35,885 bases of DNA from positions 1 to 35,885 of the forward strand of contig CAMDZD010000020.1 of NCBI GenBank assembly GCA_945910815.1, given 5' to 3'. Below the pieces are notes generated by a model. The model searched no databases. It was not told the origin of the DNA and saw only the letters and a program-made list of their open reading frames with translations. The stretch is from an uncultured Clostridia bacterium. Lineage in GTDB: Bacteria > Bacillota > Clostridia > Oscillospirales > Ruminococcaceae. The position numbers and the translations under genes are program-made. This document shows positions 6,510 to 15,625 of this stretch, piece after piece; the stretch's first letter is position 1; each line of letters starts with the position of its first letter.

Positions 6510-7207
6510 TATGCCGTATCAAGTGCAACTTCCATCATATCCCTGAAAGATGTCTGACGTTCTTCGGCAGTCGTTGAAAGATTTCTGAAAGGACAATCGG
6601 ATACTGTAAGTATGCAGAGAGCATTTTTTCCCGAACGTACAGCATTCATGTATAATGATGCTGTTTCCATTTCGACTGCAAGAACGCCCATTTTTTTCCA
6701 TTCCGAAAGACTTCCGCTTTCGTCATAGAAAGTATCGCTTGAAAGAACATTTCCGACATGATAATTAAGATTAAGCGATTCGGAAAATTTTACCGCCTCG
6801 GATAAAAGCTTATATGATGCAGTCGGGGCATAAGTTCCCGAAAGTCCGTACTGATTCGCATAATTTGAATTGGTGCTTGCCGACATTGCTATTACAATAT
6901 CACGCAGATTTACATTGTCGGACAAAGCACCTGCCGTTCCGATTCTGATTATATTTTCAACATCGTATTCGTTGAAAAGCTCATGGGAATATATTCCCAT
7001 TGACGGCATACCCATTCCGCTACCCTGAACTGATATTCTTACTCCCCTGTAAGTACCTGTATATCCGAGCATTCCCCTGACCTGATTATAGCATACGGGA
7101 TTTTCAAGATAGTTTTCAGCAATAAACTTAGCTCTCAAAGGGTCACCGGGCATAAGTACTGTTTTAGCAATATCGCCCTTTTCTGCACTGTTATGAGGTG
7201 TAGCCAT
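6491..7207 (-). CDS. deoD: Purine-nucleoside phosphorylase, DeoD type
   Basis: Phosphorolysis of purine (deoxy)nucleosides to base and (deoxy)ribose 1-phosphate in salvage; hexameric cytosolic enzyme. The 238 residues are full length for this family. Visible motifs: MPGDPLRAKFIAENYL near the N terminus, GSGMGMPSMGIYSHEL (phosphate site), RIGTAGAL, and VLAVEMETASLYM with the nucleoside-binding Met-Glu; TVSDCPF carries the catalytic Asp near the end. ATG 7207 has AGGAG 9 bases upstream. It is the last gene of the minus-strand run cellulase-udk-birA-deoD, 15 bases after birA. Its 3' end overlaps the phosphatase gene by 19 bases, and no terminator is visible there. Confidence 0.95.
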   Translation of the reverse strand: MATPHNSAEKGDIAKTVLMPGDPLRAKFIAENYLENPVCYNQVRGMLGYTGTYRGVRISVQGSGMGMPSMGIYSHELFNEYDVENIIRIGTAGALSDNVNLRDIVIAMSASTNSNYANQYGLSGTYAPTASYKLLSEAVKFSESLNLNYHVGNVLSSDTFYDESGSLSEWKKMGVLAVEMETASLYMNAVRSGKNALCILTVSDCPFRNLSTTAEERQTSFRDMMEVALDTAYQIESR

Positions 7208-7222
7208 AAATTAACACTCCTT

Positions 7223-8191
7223 TTATTTTATAATTCTTGCCTCTCCGGAATTGACTGTTATTTCTGAACCGTCATCAAGCTTTACTATAAGATTTGCATT
7301 GTCATCGATTCCGGTAGCTGTACCCTGCATCAATTTTCCGTTTTTTGCAATTTCAACCTGTTTTCCGAATATAAATGAACGTCTGCGGTATTCGTCCATA
7401 AACTCACGGCTTTCGATATTCAGAATATGCCTTTCAAGACTGTTAATCACTTCACCGCAGAGAGCATTTCTGTCAATCGTTTTTCCTGTTTCTTCTTCAA
7501 TTGAAGTCATTATATTTTTAAGCTCACATGGGGTATTTTCAGAAGTACGGATATTTATACCTATTCCTATTACAGCATAGGCAAGCTTTTTTTCTTCAAA
7601 ATTCATAGATGCTTCAGTAAGTATTCCGCAAATCTTTCTGCCATTAAGAAACAAGTCGTTTACCCATTTTATTTTAACTTCAGCACCGCAAAGTTGTTCA
7701 ATAGCTTCTGCAACTGCAACGGCTGTACATGAAGTTATAAGCTGTGCGGAAAGTATATCCATATCAGGTCTTATAATCAGGCTGACATAAAGACCTGTTC
7801 CTTTCGGAGAAAAAAAGCTCCTTCCCATTCGACCCTTTCCGGCGGTCTGACATTCCGATATTACTGCCGTACCGTTTTCCGCACCGTCAACGGCAAGGGT
7901 TCTGGCGTAATTATTAGTTGAATCGATTTCATCAAGAACAATAATATTTCTGCCGTATTCCTGTGTTTTAAGATGAATTTTTATTTCTTCTGCTGAAAGG
8001 ATTTTATATTTATTGTTTAATCTGTAACCCTTATTGTTTACTGCATCTATAATATATCCGTCACTTTCGAGTGATTTAACGGCTTTCCATATGGCATTTC
8101 TGCTTACATTCAGAGATTCTGCAAGCTCCTGCCCTGATATGAATGTTGCAGATTCAATAAGCTTTTTCAGAACATTTTCCTTTATGGACAT
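7223..8191 (-). CDS. birA: BirA: biotin-protein ligase with biotin repressor domain
   Basis: Activates biotin to biotinyl-AMP and transfers it to biotin carboxyl carrier lysines; the N-terminal HTH can repress biotin genes. With ATG 8191 it has 322 residues: winged helix (about 18-60, SGQELAESLNVSRNAIWKAV), catalytic domain with GKGRMGR (118-124) and the conserved Lys175 in KWVNDLF, and a C-terminal SH3-like domain. The open frame extends ten codons further to 8221, but AGAGGTG sits inside that extension at the right distance from ATG 8191, and the shorter start avoids overlap with the upstream kinase gene. Co-directional with the uridine kinase (16-base gap). Confidence 0.93.
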   Translation of the reverse strand: MSIKENVLKKLIESATFISGQELAESLNVSRNAIWKAVKSLESDGYIIDAVNNKGYRLNNKYKILSAEEIKIHLKTQEYGRNIIVLDEIDSTNNYARTLAVDGAENGTAVISECQTAGKGRMGRSFFSPKGTGLYVSLIIRPDMDILSAQLITSCTAVAVAEAIEQLCGAEVKIKWVNDLFLNGRKICGILTEASMNFEEKKLAYAVIGIGINIRTSENTPCELKNIMTSIEEETGKTIDRNALCGEVINSLERHILNIESREFMDEYRRRSFIFGKQVEIAKNGKLMQGTATGIDDNANLIVKLDDGSEITVNSGEARIIK

Positions 8192-8207
8192 AAAAGTCAC
8201 CTCTTTT

Positions 8208-9107
8208 TCAACTGCCGACAAATTCCTGTATAAGAGAATTTTCAGAAAGATATATGCTTTCTGCCGGCTTTACATCTTCAAGTATTTTCAGAAGGTCTGA
8301 TGTCATAGGACTGTTTTTGATTGCCATTCCGTTCGATTCAAGAAAATTCCTGTATATACTGAGTTCATACGGCAGAAATGTATCTATATTACAGTTTGAA
8401 CGGCTCTTATATGGCATAATATATTTGTGTTCACCCTCCTGTACCGATTCAAAAAGCTGTAAAGTTTCATCGGCAGAACGTCCTCTGTGAATATGGTCAC
8501 GGATAATTCTTCTTAAAAGTCTGATTTTTGACGGGTGAAGAATAATTTCGCCGTTCTGAACTCTTGTTCTGACACTTACATATATTCTGAATGTATTATC
8601 ATCATCAATTCTTATTACATCGCTGTTAAGGGCATGTATTCCCTCAAATATAATTATTTCATTCTTTTTACGCTGAATGAAATTTCCGTTATAGCTCCTG
8701 CCCGAAACTTTGAAATCATATACCGGAATTTCAACTTTTTCACCTTTTATAATCATTTCAATCTGTGAGCTTAAAAGCTCGCTGTCTATTCTTGCAGGCG
8801 ATTCCAAATCAATTTTACCCTCTGCAAGGAGCTTGCGTTCTTCCGGAGTAAAAGGCTTGAAATAGTTATCCATCGATACTGAATGTGAACTTATTCCCAT
8901 ATCACAGAGAATACCACTTAAAATATGGGCAGAAGTCGTTTTGCCAGAACCGGATGGCCCTGAAATCAGTACAGCCGGTATATGATTTTTACACAGTATT
9001 TTTGCCGTTTCCTCAATCTGATTTAAAAGATGTCTGTCGGAATTTTCCATAAACTGCCTTATATTTCCTTCAAGCATAGTATTTATGGATTTTACTGATA
9101 TAGTCAT
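8208..9107 (-). CDS. udk: Uridine kinase-like nucleoside kinase
   Basis: P-loop kinase of the uridine kinase/phosphoribulokinase family, expected to phosphorylate uridine or cytidine in salvage. The 299 residues include Walker A GPSGSGKT (50-57, Lys56), then SMDNYF (substrate-site Asp), VYDFKVSGRSYN, and EIIIFEGIHAL (Walker B). It starts directly with a short helical N-terminal piece; many clostridial homologues carry an additional TGS/tRNA-synthetase-like N-terminal region that is absent here. The ribosome site AGGGAGA overlaps the cellulase stop region and ATG 9107 lies 12 bases after that stop, so translation is probably linked to the cellulase message. birA follows. Confidence 0.85.
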   Translation of the reverse strand: MTISVKSINTMLEGNIRQFMENSDRHLLNQIEETAKILCKNHIPAVLISGPSGSGKTTSAHILSGILCDMGISSHSVSMDNYFKPFTPEERKLLAEGKIDLESPARIDSELLSSQIEMIIKGEKVEIPVYDFKVSGRSYNGNFIQRKKNEIIIFEGIHALNSDVIRIDDDNTFRIYVSVRTRVQNGEIILHPSKIRLLRRIIRDHIHRGRSADETLQLFESVQEGEHKYIMPYKSRSNCNIDTFLPYELSIYRNFLESNGMAIKNSPMTSDLLKILEDVKPAESIYLSENSLIQEFVGS

Positions 9108-9119
9108 AAAAATCTCCCT

Positions 9120-10766
9120 TTAGCTGTCAAACTCACTTATTATATTTGCAAGATACTGCTGTATTGCAAGAGCGTCATTGGCATTCAGACCGTTTCCGTT
9201 TCCCTGAACATCGCCGTTTAACATTCCCTGTGCGGAAAGTTTATTTTTAACGCTGTCGCCTACATATGATGCTGTTGCTACCGCATCGGCAATATCAACA
9301 GAACCGTCACAGTTTGCATCGCCTTTGAGATTAGCCGAATCTGTTGTCGGCGGTACTGTTGTTGACGGAGTTTCGGAATAATATTCGCCTAATGATATAC
9401 CATTTCCGGCTTCTCCGAGAGCAATTTTGTGGTCAAGGCTTATAAACTTTCCGGATTCATTCTGCCACAGTGCAGGCTTTACAAGTGCATACTTATCTTC
9501 GTCCCACTTTCCGAAATTATCGTATACAAGTCCGCCCGTATCTCCCGAATTTTCATTAAAGCACCAGAATGTATGATGAATACGGTTTTCAATCATCAAA
9601 TCCCTGAGACACAAAAGCCATTTTGTATTGTCTCCTGTGGGGTCATGTTCTTCATCTATAAAGCCTCCCCATTCTCCCATAAGGAGCGGAGCTGTTTTAT
9701 CTTCGATAAGGAAAAACCAGTTGTCACGCCATACATCTTCCATAAGAGTTTCGCTGTTGAAATCCTTTTTGAACCATTCCTGTTCAAATACAAGCGGGCC
9801 ATAGTCATGCGGAGAATATACAAGCTGACTCTGATGTTCTCCCAAATCAAGCGGATAATCCTTAACTCCTCTGAAATTTCCTCCCCACCATGTATGATGA
9901 TAGTAGCTGTATGGATAGCGTGAATAGTCTATATTCTGCGATGTCCAGTCTGCACCCTCCTCAAATTTCGGATATACTTCAACGCCCTCGACCATTACAA
10001 GAAGATTCGGATTAGCTTTCATTACAGCCTCCGCACCTCTTTCGGCAGCGTATTTCCAGTTATTCAAATCGGTTGAATTATCCCACTTCGCCATTAAATT
10101 CGGAGTATCAGCAGTACCATGGGGTTCGTTTTTAATATCCATTGCAATTATTGTGTCATCATCTTTGTAATAATCCGATACCCATTCAAGAGCCTCCAAC
10201 CAGTCCTCTGTACTGTATTTATCAGTATACCAGAGGCTTACCTGATGACCTGCCGATGCAGTTTCCGCACAGTGAATATCAATCATGATTTTAATTCCGA
10301 GTTCTCTGCACCATGCAACAGCCTGATTCCATATATCAAAACTGTACATAATAGTTCCGCCCTGTATTCCCTCAAAAGTAAGCTCCGGATTTGAATATTC
10401 GTTTACTTTCGGAGTTGCGGGGTCGGGGTCACCATTCTTCCACTGAAGCAAAAGCTCCGTTGACATCGGAACTCTGAGGAGATTAAATCCATGGTCAGCA
10501 ATCTGTCTTAACATATCATGCATATTCTGTGACCATACTCCGTCAAAAACCTGACTTCCGACATTATAGCCGAACCAGTTACAGCCCGTAAGCCATACCG
10601 GATTGCCATACATATCAACAATTTCTGCATTTTCGTTTACATGAAGCCAGTCATCATGATATTCATCGGGAACACTTTCCGCTGTTGCATATACCGGAAC
10701 TGCCGTTGAAAGTCCCGTTAAAAGGACTGCCGAACATACAGCAAGAGCTTTTTTGATATTTATCAT
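9120..10766 (-). CDS. Secreted GH5 endoglucanase (GH5_1-like) with type I dockerin
   Basis: Hydrolyses beta-1,4-glucan chains outside the cell as a cellulosome component. Order: Sec signal peptide (residues 1-27, INIKKALAVCSAVLLTGLS, cleaved near VYA-TAES), GH5 catalytic domain (about 40-440), a Thr/Pro linker (SETPSTTVPPTTDS), and a dockerin (about 481-548). Catalytic residues: acid/base Glu214 (DIKNEPHG) and nucleophile Glu365 (LMGEWGGF). The layout CNWFGYN, HDYGP and NSGDTGGL resembles Acidothermus E1, hence GH5_1. The first dockerin Ca loop is canonical (DANCDGSVDIAD); the second (DVQGNGNGLNAND) appears one residue long. The frame opens at 10781, but GGAGG lies within that extension, so ATG 10766 is chosen. 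It has its own promoter. Confidence 0.93.
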   Translation of the reverse strand: MINIKKALAVCSAVLLTGLSTAVPVYATAESVPDEYHDDWLHVNENAEIVDMYGNPVWLTGCNWFGYNVGSQVFDGVWSQNMHDMLRQIADHGFNLLRVPMSTELLLQWKNGDPDPATPKVNEYSNPELTFEGIQGGTIMYSFDIWNQAVAWCRELGIKIMIDIHCAETASAGHQVSLWYTDKYSTEDWLEALEWVSDYYKDDDTIIAMDIKNEPHGTADTPNLMAKWDNSTDLNNWKYAAERGAEAVMKANPNLLVMVEGVEVYPKFEEGADWTSQNIDYSRYPYSYYHHTWWGGNFRGVKDYPLDLGEHQSQLVYSPHDYGPLVFEQEWFKKDFNSETLMEDVWRDNWFFLIEDKTAPLLMGEWGGFIDEEHDPTGDNTKWLLCLRDLMIENRIHHTFWCFNENSGDTGGLVYDNFGKWDEDKYALVKPALWQNESGKFISLDHKIALGEAGNGISLGEYYSETPSTTVPPTTDSANLKGDANCDGSVDIADAVATASYVGDSVKNKLSAQGMLNGDVQGNGNGLNANDALAIQQYLANIISEFDS

Positions 10767-10799
10767 AAAAAAATCCTCCATTATTTACTATTTATATAT

Positions 10800-10828
10800 A
10801 TTTTAATGCACTATCACAAAATTGTCAA
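10800..10828 (-). promoter_or_regulatory. Promoter of the cellulase operon
   Basis: Minus strand: TTGACA (10823-10828), a 17-base spacer and TAAAAT (10800-10805), about 33 bases before ATG 10766. It probably drives the whole cellulase-udk-birA-deoD run, since gaps are 12-16 bases and no internal terminator is seen. Confidence 0.75.
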
Positions 10829-10894
10829 TGCTTTCAATGTAAAAAAATCTCACAGACGTTAATATAATGCATAATATGATAATGGGGTGATATT

Positions 10895-11069
10895 GTGAAT
10901 CCGCTTGGAACTACTTTTTCCGTGACAGCTCTCGCAAATGCAATAGCGTGTAAATTAAATGATGATGAAGTAGGCTTGGCTTGCCGTAATTTTTACACAG
11001 CTCGGGGATACTCTTGAAACTATTGCAGTTCAGAGAGCATTATGCGAAAAAAATACAAATAAGGATTAA
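10895..11069 (+). pseudogene. Frameshifted small DUF6774-like gene
   Basis: GTG 10895 has GGGGTGA just upstream (10884-10890) and a TATAAT at 10863-10868. The first frame reads MNPLGTTFSVTALANAIACK and LNDDEVGL, then degenerates and stops at TGA 11015-11017. Moving forward one base at about 10976-10980 (GTAGGCTTGGCTTGCC) restores a good ending, LAVIFTQLGDTLETIAVQRA followed by LCEKNTNKD, stopping at TAA 11067-11069. The joined protein of about 58 residues resembles the small DUF6774-type proteins of Clostridia with their QLGDTL core (family name from memory, moderately sure). One extra base explains everything: a recent frameshift mutation, a sequencing error, or less likely programmed shifting. 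A hairpin follows immediately. Confidence 0.65.
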
Positions 11070-11075
11070 TTCATC

Positions 11076-11099
11076 AGGGCGACCAGATACGGTCGCCCT
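11076..11099. terminator. GGGCGACC hairpin after the frameshifted small gene
   Basis: AGGGCGACC (11076-11084), loop AGATAC, GGTCGCCCT (11091-11099): a perfect 9-base-pair GC-rich stem without a real T-tract on either strand. It sits 7 bases after the small gene's restored stop and 7 bases before the hemL stop, so it separates convergent genes. A near-identical stem occurs at 31174-31192. Confidence 0.6.
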
Positions 11100-11106
11100 T
11101 AAAGAT

Positions 11107-12366
11107 TTAACGGAATTTTTTTATTACTTCACATGTATATTCTATATCTTCATCAGTATGTGCATCTGATACAAACATAGCCTCAAACTGTGAGGGTGCA
11201 GTATATATATTGTTTTCAAGAAGATACCTGAAATATTCCGCATATCTTTTTGTATCGGATTTCTTTGCGGTATCGTAATCAGTTACTTTTTCATCATTGA
11301 AAAATACTGTTATAAGCGAACCGGCACGATTTACATTAAGACCTACCGATTTCATTGCGGATTCAATTAATGCGGATTTTCTTTCAAGTCCGGAATATAT
11401 TTCCGGATTGCTTTCAAGTGCCTTAATAGTTGCAATTCCTGCCGATACCGCAACGGGATTTCCCGAAAGAGTTCCCGCCTGATAAACTGAACCAAGAGGT
11501 GCTACACATTCCATTATTTCACGTTTTCCGCCGTATACTGCCAGAGGCATTCCTCCTCCGACTATTTTTCCGAGCGTAATCAAATCGGGAGTTATTCCGT
11601 AATATTCACAAGCTCCGCCGATTCCGAGTCGGAAACCTGTTATAACTTCGTCAAAAATCAGAATAGAATTGTATTTCAAAGTTATTTCACGCAGAAATTC
11701 AAGAAAATTTTTCTTTGGTGGTACTACTCCCATATTTGCGGAACACGGTTCAACGATTATGCATGCGATTTCGTTCCCGTATTTTTCAAAAAGCTTTTCA
11801 ACGGATTCCTCATCATTATATTTTGCAAGAAGTGTATTTTTTGTATATCCCTCGGGTACGCCCGCACTGTCGGGTATTGAATTTGTAAGAAGTCCCGAAC
11901 CGCCTTTCACAAGAAGTCCGTCCGAATGTCCGTGATAACAGCCTTCAAATTTTACTATTTTATCCCTGTGAGTATATCCTCTTGACGCTCTGACCGCACT
12001 CATAACGGCTTCCGTTCCCGAATTTACAAGACGTAGCATTTCCATCGCCGGAAAATGCTTTTTTATAAGTTCTGCAAGCTCAATTTCTCCCCTGTGACAG
12101 GCTCCGAACGTGAGACCGGATTCACATGCCTTTTTTACTGATTCTATTACAGCAGGATACGCATGACCTAATATGCAAGGTCCCCATGAGCATACATAAT
12201 CAATATATTGATTTCCGTCAGCATCATATATTTTACTGCCCTCCGCACGTTCTATAAAAATCGGTGACATTCCGACATTTTTAAAGGCTCTTACCGGACT
12301 GTTGACTCCGGCAGGCATAAATCCGAGAGCTTTTTTATAGAGATTTTCAGATTTTTCGTGATTCAT
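11107..12366 (-). CDS. hemL: Glutamate-1-semialdehyde 2,1-aminomutase
   Basis: PLP enzyme turning glutamate-1-semialdehyde into 5-aminolevulinate, the second step of the C5 tetrapyrrole pathway. Its 419 residues match the family. Visible: FMPAGVNSPVRAFKNVG at the N terminus, LVNSGTEAVMSAVRASRG (cofactor phosphate), FEGCYHGHSDGLLVKGG, ILIFDEVITGFR (Asp for the pyridine nitrogen), and the Schiff-base Lys267 in LGKIVGGGMP. ATG 12366 is 6 bases after the hemB stop, with GGAGAG upstream. It is the last gene of the hem operon; its stop lies 7 bases from a GC-rich hairpin. Its substrate comes from HemA, encoded at the other end of the same operon. Confidence 0.97.
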   Translation of the reverse strand: MNHEKSENLYKKALGFMPAGVNSPVRAFKNVGMSPIFIERAEGSKIYDADGNQYIDYVCSWGPCILGHAYPAVIESVKKACESGLTFGACHRGEIELAELIKKHFPAMEMLRLVNSGTEAVMSAVRASRGYTHRDKIVKFEGCYHGHSDGLLVKGGSGLLTNSIPDSAGVPEGYTKNTLLAKYNDEESVEKLFEKYGNEIACIIVEPCSANMGVVPPKKNFLEFLREITLKYNSILIFDEVITGFRLGIGGACEYYGITPDLITLGKIVGGGMPLAVYGGKREIMECVAPLGSVYQAGTLSGNPVAVSAGIATIKALESNPEIYSGLERKSALIESAMKSVGLNVNRAGSLITVFFNDEKVTDYDTAKKSDTKRYAEYFRYLLENNIYTAPSQFEAMFVSDAHTDEDIEYTCEVIKKFR

Positions 12367-12372
12367 AATTTA

Positions 12373-13335
12373 TTACTCTCCTAACCATTCCGCAACATCA
12401 AGTGCATGATATGTTATTATTATATCAGCTCCGGCACGTTTCATTGCTGTAATATTTTCCATAACTATACGCTTTTCATCAATCCAGCCTTTCTGCGATG
12501 CCGATTTTACCATTGAATATTCTCCGCTTACGTTGTAAACTGCTATCGGAAAGTCAAAACGTTCCCTTGCTGACTTTACTATATCAAGATACGCAAGTGC
12601 AGGCTTTACCATTACTATATCCGCACCCTCCTCAATATCGTCTGCAATTTCACGGAGTGCCTCACGTCCGTTTGCAAAATCCATCTGATACGTTTTCCTG
12701 TCTCCGAAACATGGGGCGGATTGTCCTGCCTCACGGAATGGCGAATAATATCCCGATGCAAATTTTGCACTGTATGACATTATCGGAATATCCTTAAAGC
12801 CGTTTAAATCGAGTGATTCTCTTATAGCTTTGACTCTGCCGTCCATCATATCGGACGGAGCTATTATATCAGCTCCCGATTCCGCAAGACTTACTGCCAT
12901 TTTAGATAACAGCGGAAGTGTTTCGTCATTGAGAATTTTTTCTCCCGATACGATTCCGCAATGACCGTGTGACATATATTCACAAAGACATACATCTGCA
13001 ATGACAAGCAGTTCCGGATATTTTGATTTTATATACCTTACTGCATTCTGCGTTACTCCGTCAGGGTCATAAGCGGAAGTTGCCTTTTCGTCCTTGTGTG
13101 AGGGTATTCCGAATATAAGAAGTCCGGATATTCCGCTTTTGCTTATTTTTTCAAGAATTTCGTCAAGCATATCTACGGAATACTGATAAACTTCCGGCAT
13201 AGATTCAACGGGATTTTTTATATTATTTCCCTCTATAACGAATATCGGATAAATAAGGTCTTTCTTGTTCACTGATGTTTCACGCACCAGTCCTCTTATT
13301 CTTTCATCTGAACGCAATCTTCTGAATCTTTTCAT
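12373..13335 (-). CDS. hemB: Delta-aminolevulinic acid dehydratase (porphobilinogen synthase)
   Basis: Condenses two 5-aminolevulinate molecules to porphobilinogen. The 320 residues are of normal length. The two active-site lysines are Lys191 ([17 protein letters not shown]) and Lys244 ([10 protein letters not shown]). [14 protein letters not shown] carries the cysteine trio of zinc-dependent forms, so this should be the Zn type. The start ATG overlaps the cobA-hemD stop (ATGA at 13332-13335) with GAGGAGAAT upstream, implying translational coupling; hemL follows after 6 bases. Confidence 0.97.
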   Translation of the reverse strand: MKRFRRLRSDERIRGLVRETSVNKKDLIYPIFVIEGNNIKNPVESMPEVYQYSVDMLDEILEKISKSGISGLLIFGIPSHKDEKATSAYDPDGVTQNAVRYIKSKYPELLVIADVCLCEYMSHGHCGIVSGEKILNDETLPLLSKMAVSLAESGADIIAPSDMMDGRVKAIRESLDLNGFKDIPIMSYSAKFASGYYSPFREAGQSAPCFGDRKTYQMDFANGREALREIADDIEEGADIVMVKPALAYLDIVKSARERFDFPIAVYNVSGEYSMVKSASQKGWIDEKRIVMENITAMKRAGADIIITYHALDVAEWLGE

Positions 13336-14774
13336 TTTTTATTCTCCTCTTTCAGAATTGTATTTACTATTCCCTGTATATCGTAAGTTTCGGCAGTAAG
13401 AACAGTATTTTTTATATTTTCGGGAACTGCCTTTGCAGTAGTTTTTCCTATGCAGACTATTTTTGTCTTATCTGACAAACTGCACTGATTTTCAAAAAAT
13501 TCCTTTGCTCCCGATGAACTTCCGAATATAATATAATCCGTATAAATATATAATTTATCTGTCTGAAATTCCGTATCATATATTTTTATATCATCATATA
13601 TGATATTATTTTCATCAAGAATATCCGTAAGAATTTCTGAACCCTTTTCGGCTCTTAAAATCAGAACATTATCGGGATTGCTTTTTACGACAGCCTTTGC
13701 AAGTTCGGAAGATGTATATATTTCGGGAACTATATCGGCATATATTCCACGCTCCGCAAGAAAATCAGATGTATTTTTCCCGATTACCGCAAATTTAATA
13801 TTTCCAAGCTGACGAATATCAATTTTAAGCTTTCTCAGACGACTGAAAAAGATTTCTGCTCCGTTTATGCTTGTCAGAATGATAAGACTGTATTTTTTTA
13901 TATTTTGCAAAGCTTTATCAAAATATTGATTATTTTCATATTCTGATATTTTAAGGGTATTTATTCTTTTAACATATGCTCCGAGAGCTGAAAATTCAGA
14001 AAATAATTTTCCCGTAAATCTTTCTGTACCTGTAACGGTAACGCTTACATTTTCAAGAGGATTTTTCAGAGTCGGTGAAAAATCAAATTCCGCTGTCTTT
14101 CCGATTACTATTACTGCCGGAGCCGGTATGTTTTCACGTTCTGCCATATCAGCAATATTTTCAAGAGTATCTGTAACTTTTCTTTTACCTGATATGACAG
14201 CAGAGGGAGTATCTCCCGACATTCCGCCGTCAATAAGTCCTTCCGCAATTTTACGCAGATTTTTAAGTCCCATTAAAAATACAAGTGTACCTTCAGATTT
14301 TGCATAATATTCAAGATTTCCGGGTATCGGGTGACCTGTGATTACATGAAAGCTCCTGCATAATTTTCGGTGAGTTACAGGTATTCCCACAAGCTCCGGA
14401 ACTGCTATGCATGAAGATACTGCCGGAATAACACTGTATGGAATATCATGTTTTTTAAGTTCGGTGATTTCCTCTCCGCCCCTGCCGAATACAAAAGGGT
14501 CACCGCCTTTAAGACGTACAACAATTTTACTGTCAAGAGCCTTTTCGACAAGAAGTTTATTTATATTTTCCTGTGATTCGCTGTGATGTCCCGAACGCTT
14601 TCCGACACATATTTTTTCGGAATCTTCCGGTGCAAAATCAATAAGATTTATATCAATCAGGCTGTCATATACAAGCACTTCGCACTTTTTAAGAATATTC
14701 ATTCCACGTAAAGTTATTAAATCATATTCTCCGCAACCTGCTCCGACAAGATACACCTTTCCGCAGTTTCTCAT
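13332..14774 (-). CDS. cobA-hemD: Fused uroporphyrinogen-III methyltransferase / uroporphyrinogen-III synthase
   Basis: A two-domain fusion of 480 residues. The N-terminal part (about 1-240) is the SAM-dependent CobA/SUMT methylase making precorrin-2: [18 protein letters not shown] at the start, [17 protein letters not shown], and [11 protein letters not shown]. The C-terminal part (about 245-480) is HemD, which closes hydroxymethylbilane to uroporphyrinogen III; it is poorly conserved in sequence, as usual for HemD, but [20 protein letters not shown] and [15 protein letters not shown] fit. This fusion is common in Firmicutes. It sends uroporphyrinogen III directly towards siroheme or cobalamin. 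Its start overlaps the hemC stop (14771-14774) and its stop overlaps the hemB start. Confidence 0.95.
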   Translation of the reverse strand: MRNCGKVYLVGAGCGEYDLITLRGMNILKKCEVLVYDSLIDINLIDFAPEDSEKICVGKRSGHHSESQENINKLLVEKALDSKIVVRLKGGDPFVFGRGGEEITELKKHDIPYSVIPAVSSCIAVPELVGIPVTHRKLCRSFHVITGHPIPGNLEYYAKSEGTLVFLMGLKNLRKIAEGLIDGGMSGDTPSAVISGKRKVTDTLENIADMAERENIPAPAVIVIGKTAEFDFSPTLKNPLENVSVTVTGTERFTGKLFSEFSALGAYVKRINTLKISEYENNQYFDKALQNIKKYSLIILTSINGAEIFFSRLRKLKIDIRQLGNIKFAVIGKNTSDFLAERGIYADIVPEIYTSSELAKAVVKSNPDNVLILRAEKGSEILTDILDENNIIYDDIKIYDTEFQTDKLYIYTDYIIFGSSSGAKEFFENQCSLSDKTKIVCIGKTTAKAVPENIKNTVLTAETYDIQGIVNTILKEENKK

Positions 14775-15616
14775 AACTGTTTCACCAGCCTTTCCGCAAG
14801 CTCAAAGCGTTCTGATATATCAGACGTTCCCGAAAGAATTTTTTTAAAGTCCGTTGATACTGTCAGATTTATTCTGTTTTTCTGTATTTTCGAATATGCT
14901 CCGACTGCCGTTGTACAGTCTGCGTTGAGAAGTTCAAGAATATATCTTTCTGTTTCAAACTGCATAAAAGTTTCATCATCACTTATATTTTTTATAATTC
15001 CGGAAAAATCCTTACGGCTTTCTATCGCAATAATCCCCTGACACGCTGACGGAAGAAATTCATTATAATCAAAGGGCTGTATATTTTCGGAAAGTCCAAG
15101 ACGCTCCAGACCTGCAACCGCAAGTATTAACGCATCATATTCACCGTTTTTAAGCTTTTCAAGACGTGTATCAACATTTCCGCGGATATTTTTAAAACTC
15201 ACATCAGGATATTTTTTCTGCATATTCAGTATACGCCTTTTGCTTCCGGTTCCTACAATAAAATCCCGACTGTTGGATATGCTTTCACCTTTTCTTAATA
15301 CTACGCAGTCACGGTAATCGCCACGCTTCAGGACTCCTGATATTTCAAGACCGTCTGCAAGATTAAGCGGTAAATCCTTTGCACTGTGTACAGCTATATC
15401 TGTTTTGTTTTCAAGAAGTGATTTTTCTATCTCCGATACAAAAACACCCTTTCCGCCGATAGATTCAAGCGGTCTGTCAAGTATTTTGTCGCCCTTTGTG
15501 CTTATGTGTACAATTTCCGTCTGTATATCGGGATATGTTTTTTTAAGCAAATCAATAACAATATCAGTCTGTGCAAGTGCAAGTCTGCTTTTACGGGTTC
15601 CGATTCTGATTTTCAT
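14771..15616 (-). CDS. hemC: Hydroxymethylbilane synthase (porphobilinogen deaminase)
   Basis: Joins four porphobilinogen units into hydroxymethylbilane on a covalently held dipyrromethane cofactor. The cofactor cysteine is Cys234 in LNADCTTAVGAY. The N-terminal IRIGTRKSRLALAQTD and the AVHSAKDLP and GNVDTRLEKL motifs are clear. At 281 residues it is somewhat shorter than most homologues (about 300-310), with a reduced C-terminal domain, but all motifs remain. ATG 15616; the preceding gene stops 9 bases upstream, and the cobA-hemD ATG overlaps its stop. Confidence 0.96.
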   Translation of the reverse strand: MKIRIGTRKSRLALAQTDIVIDLLKKTYPDIQTEIVHISTKGDKILDRPLESIGGKGVFVSEIEKSLLENKTDIAVHSAKDLPLNLADGLEISGVLKRGDYRDCVVLRKGESISNSRDFIVGTGSKRRILNMQKKYPDVSFKNIRGNVDTRLEKLKNGEYDALILAVAGLERLGLSENIQPFDYNEFLPSACQGIIAIESRKDFSGIIKNISDDETFMQFETERYILELLNADCTTAVGAYSKIQKNRINLTVSTDFKKILSGTSDISERFELAERLVKQL

Positions 15617-15625
15617 AGCCTGCTT

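Noticed and set aside
9429..9923. 164-codon plus-strand frame opposite the cellulase
   Set aside because: Antisense to the well-supported GH5 domain and without motifs or a ribosome site.
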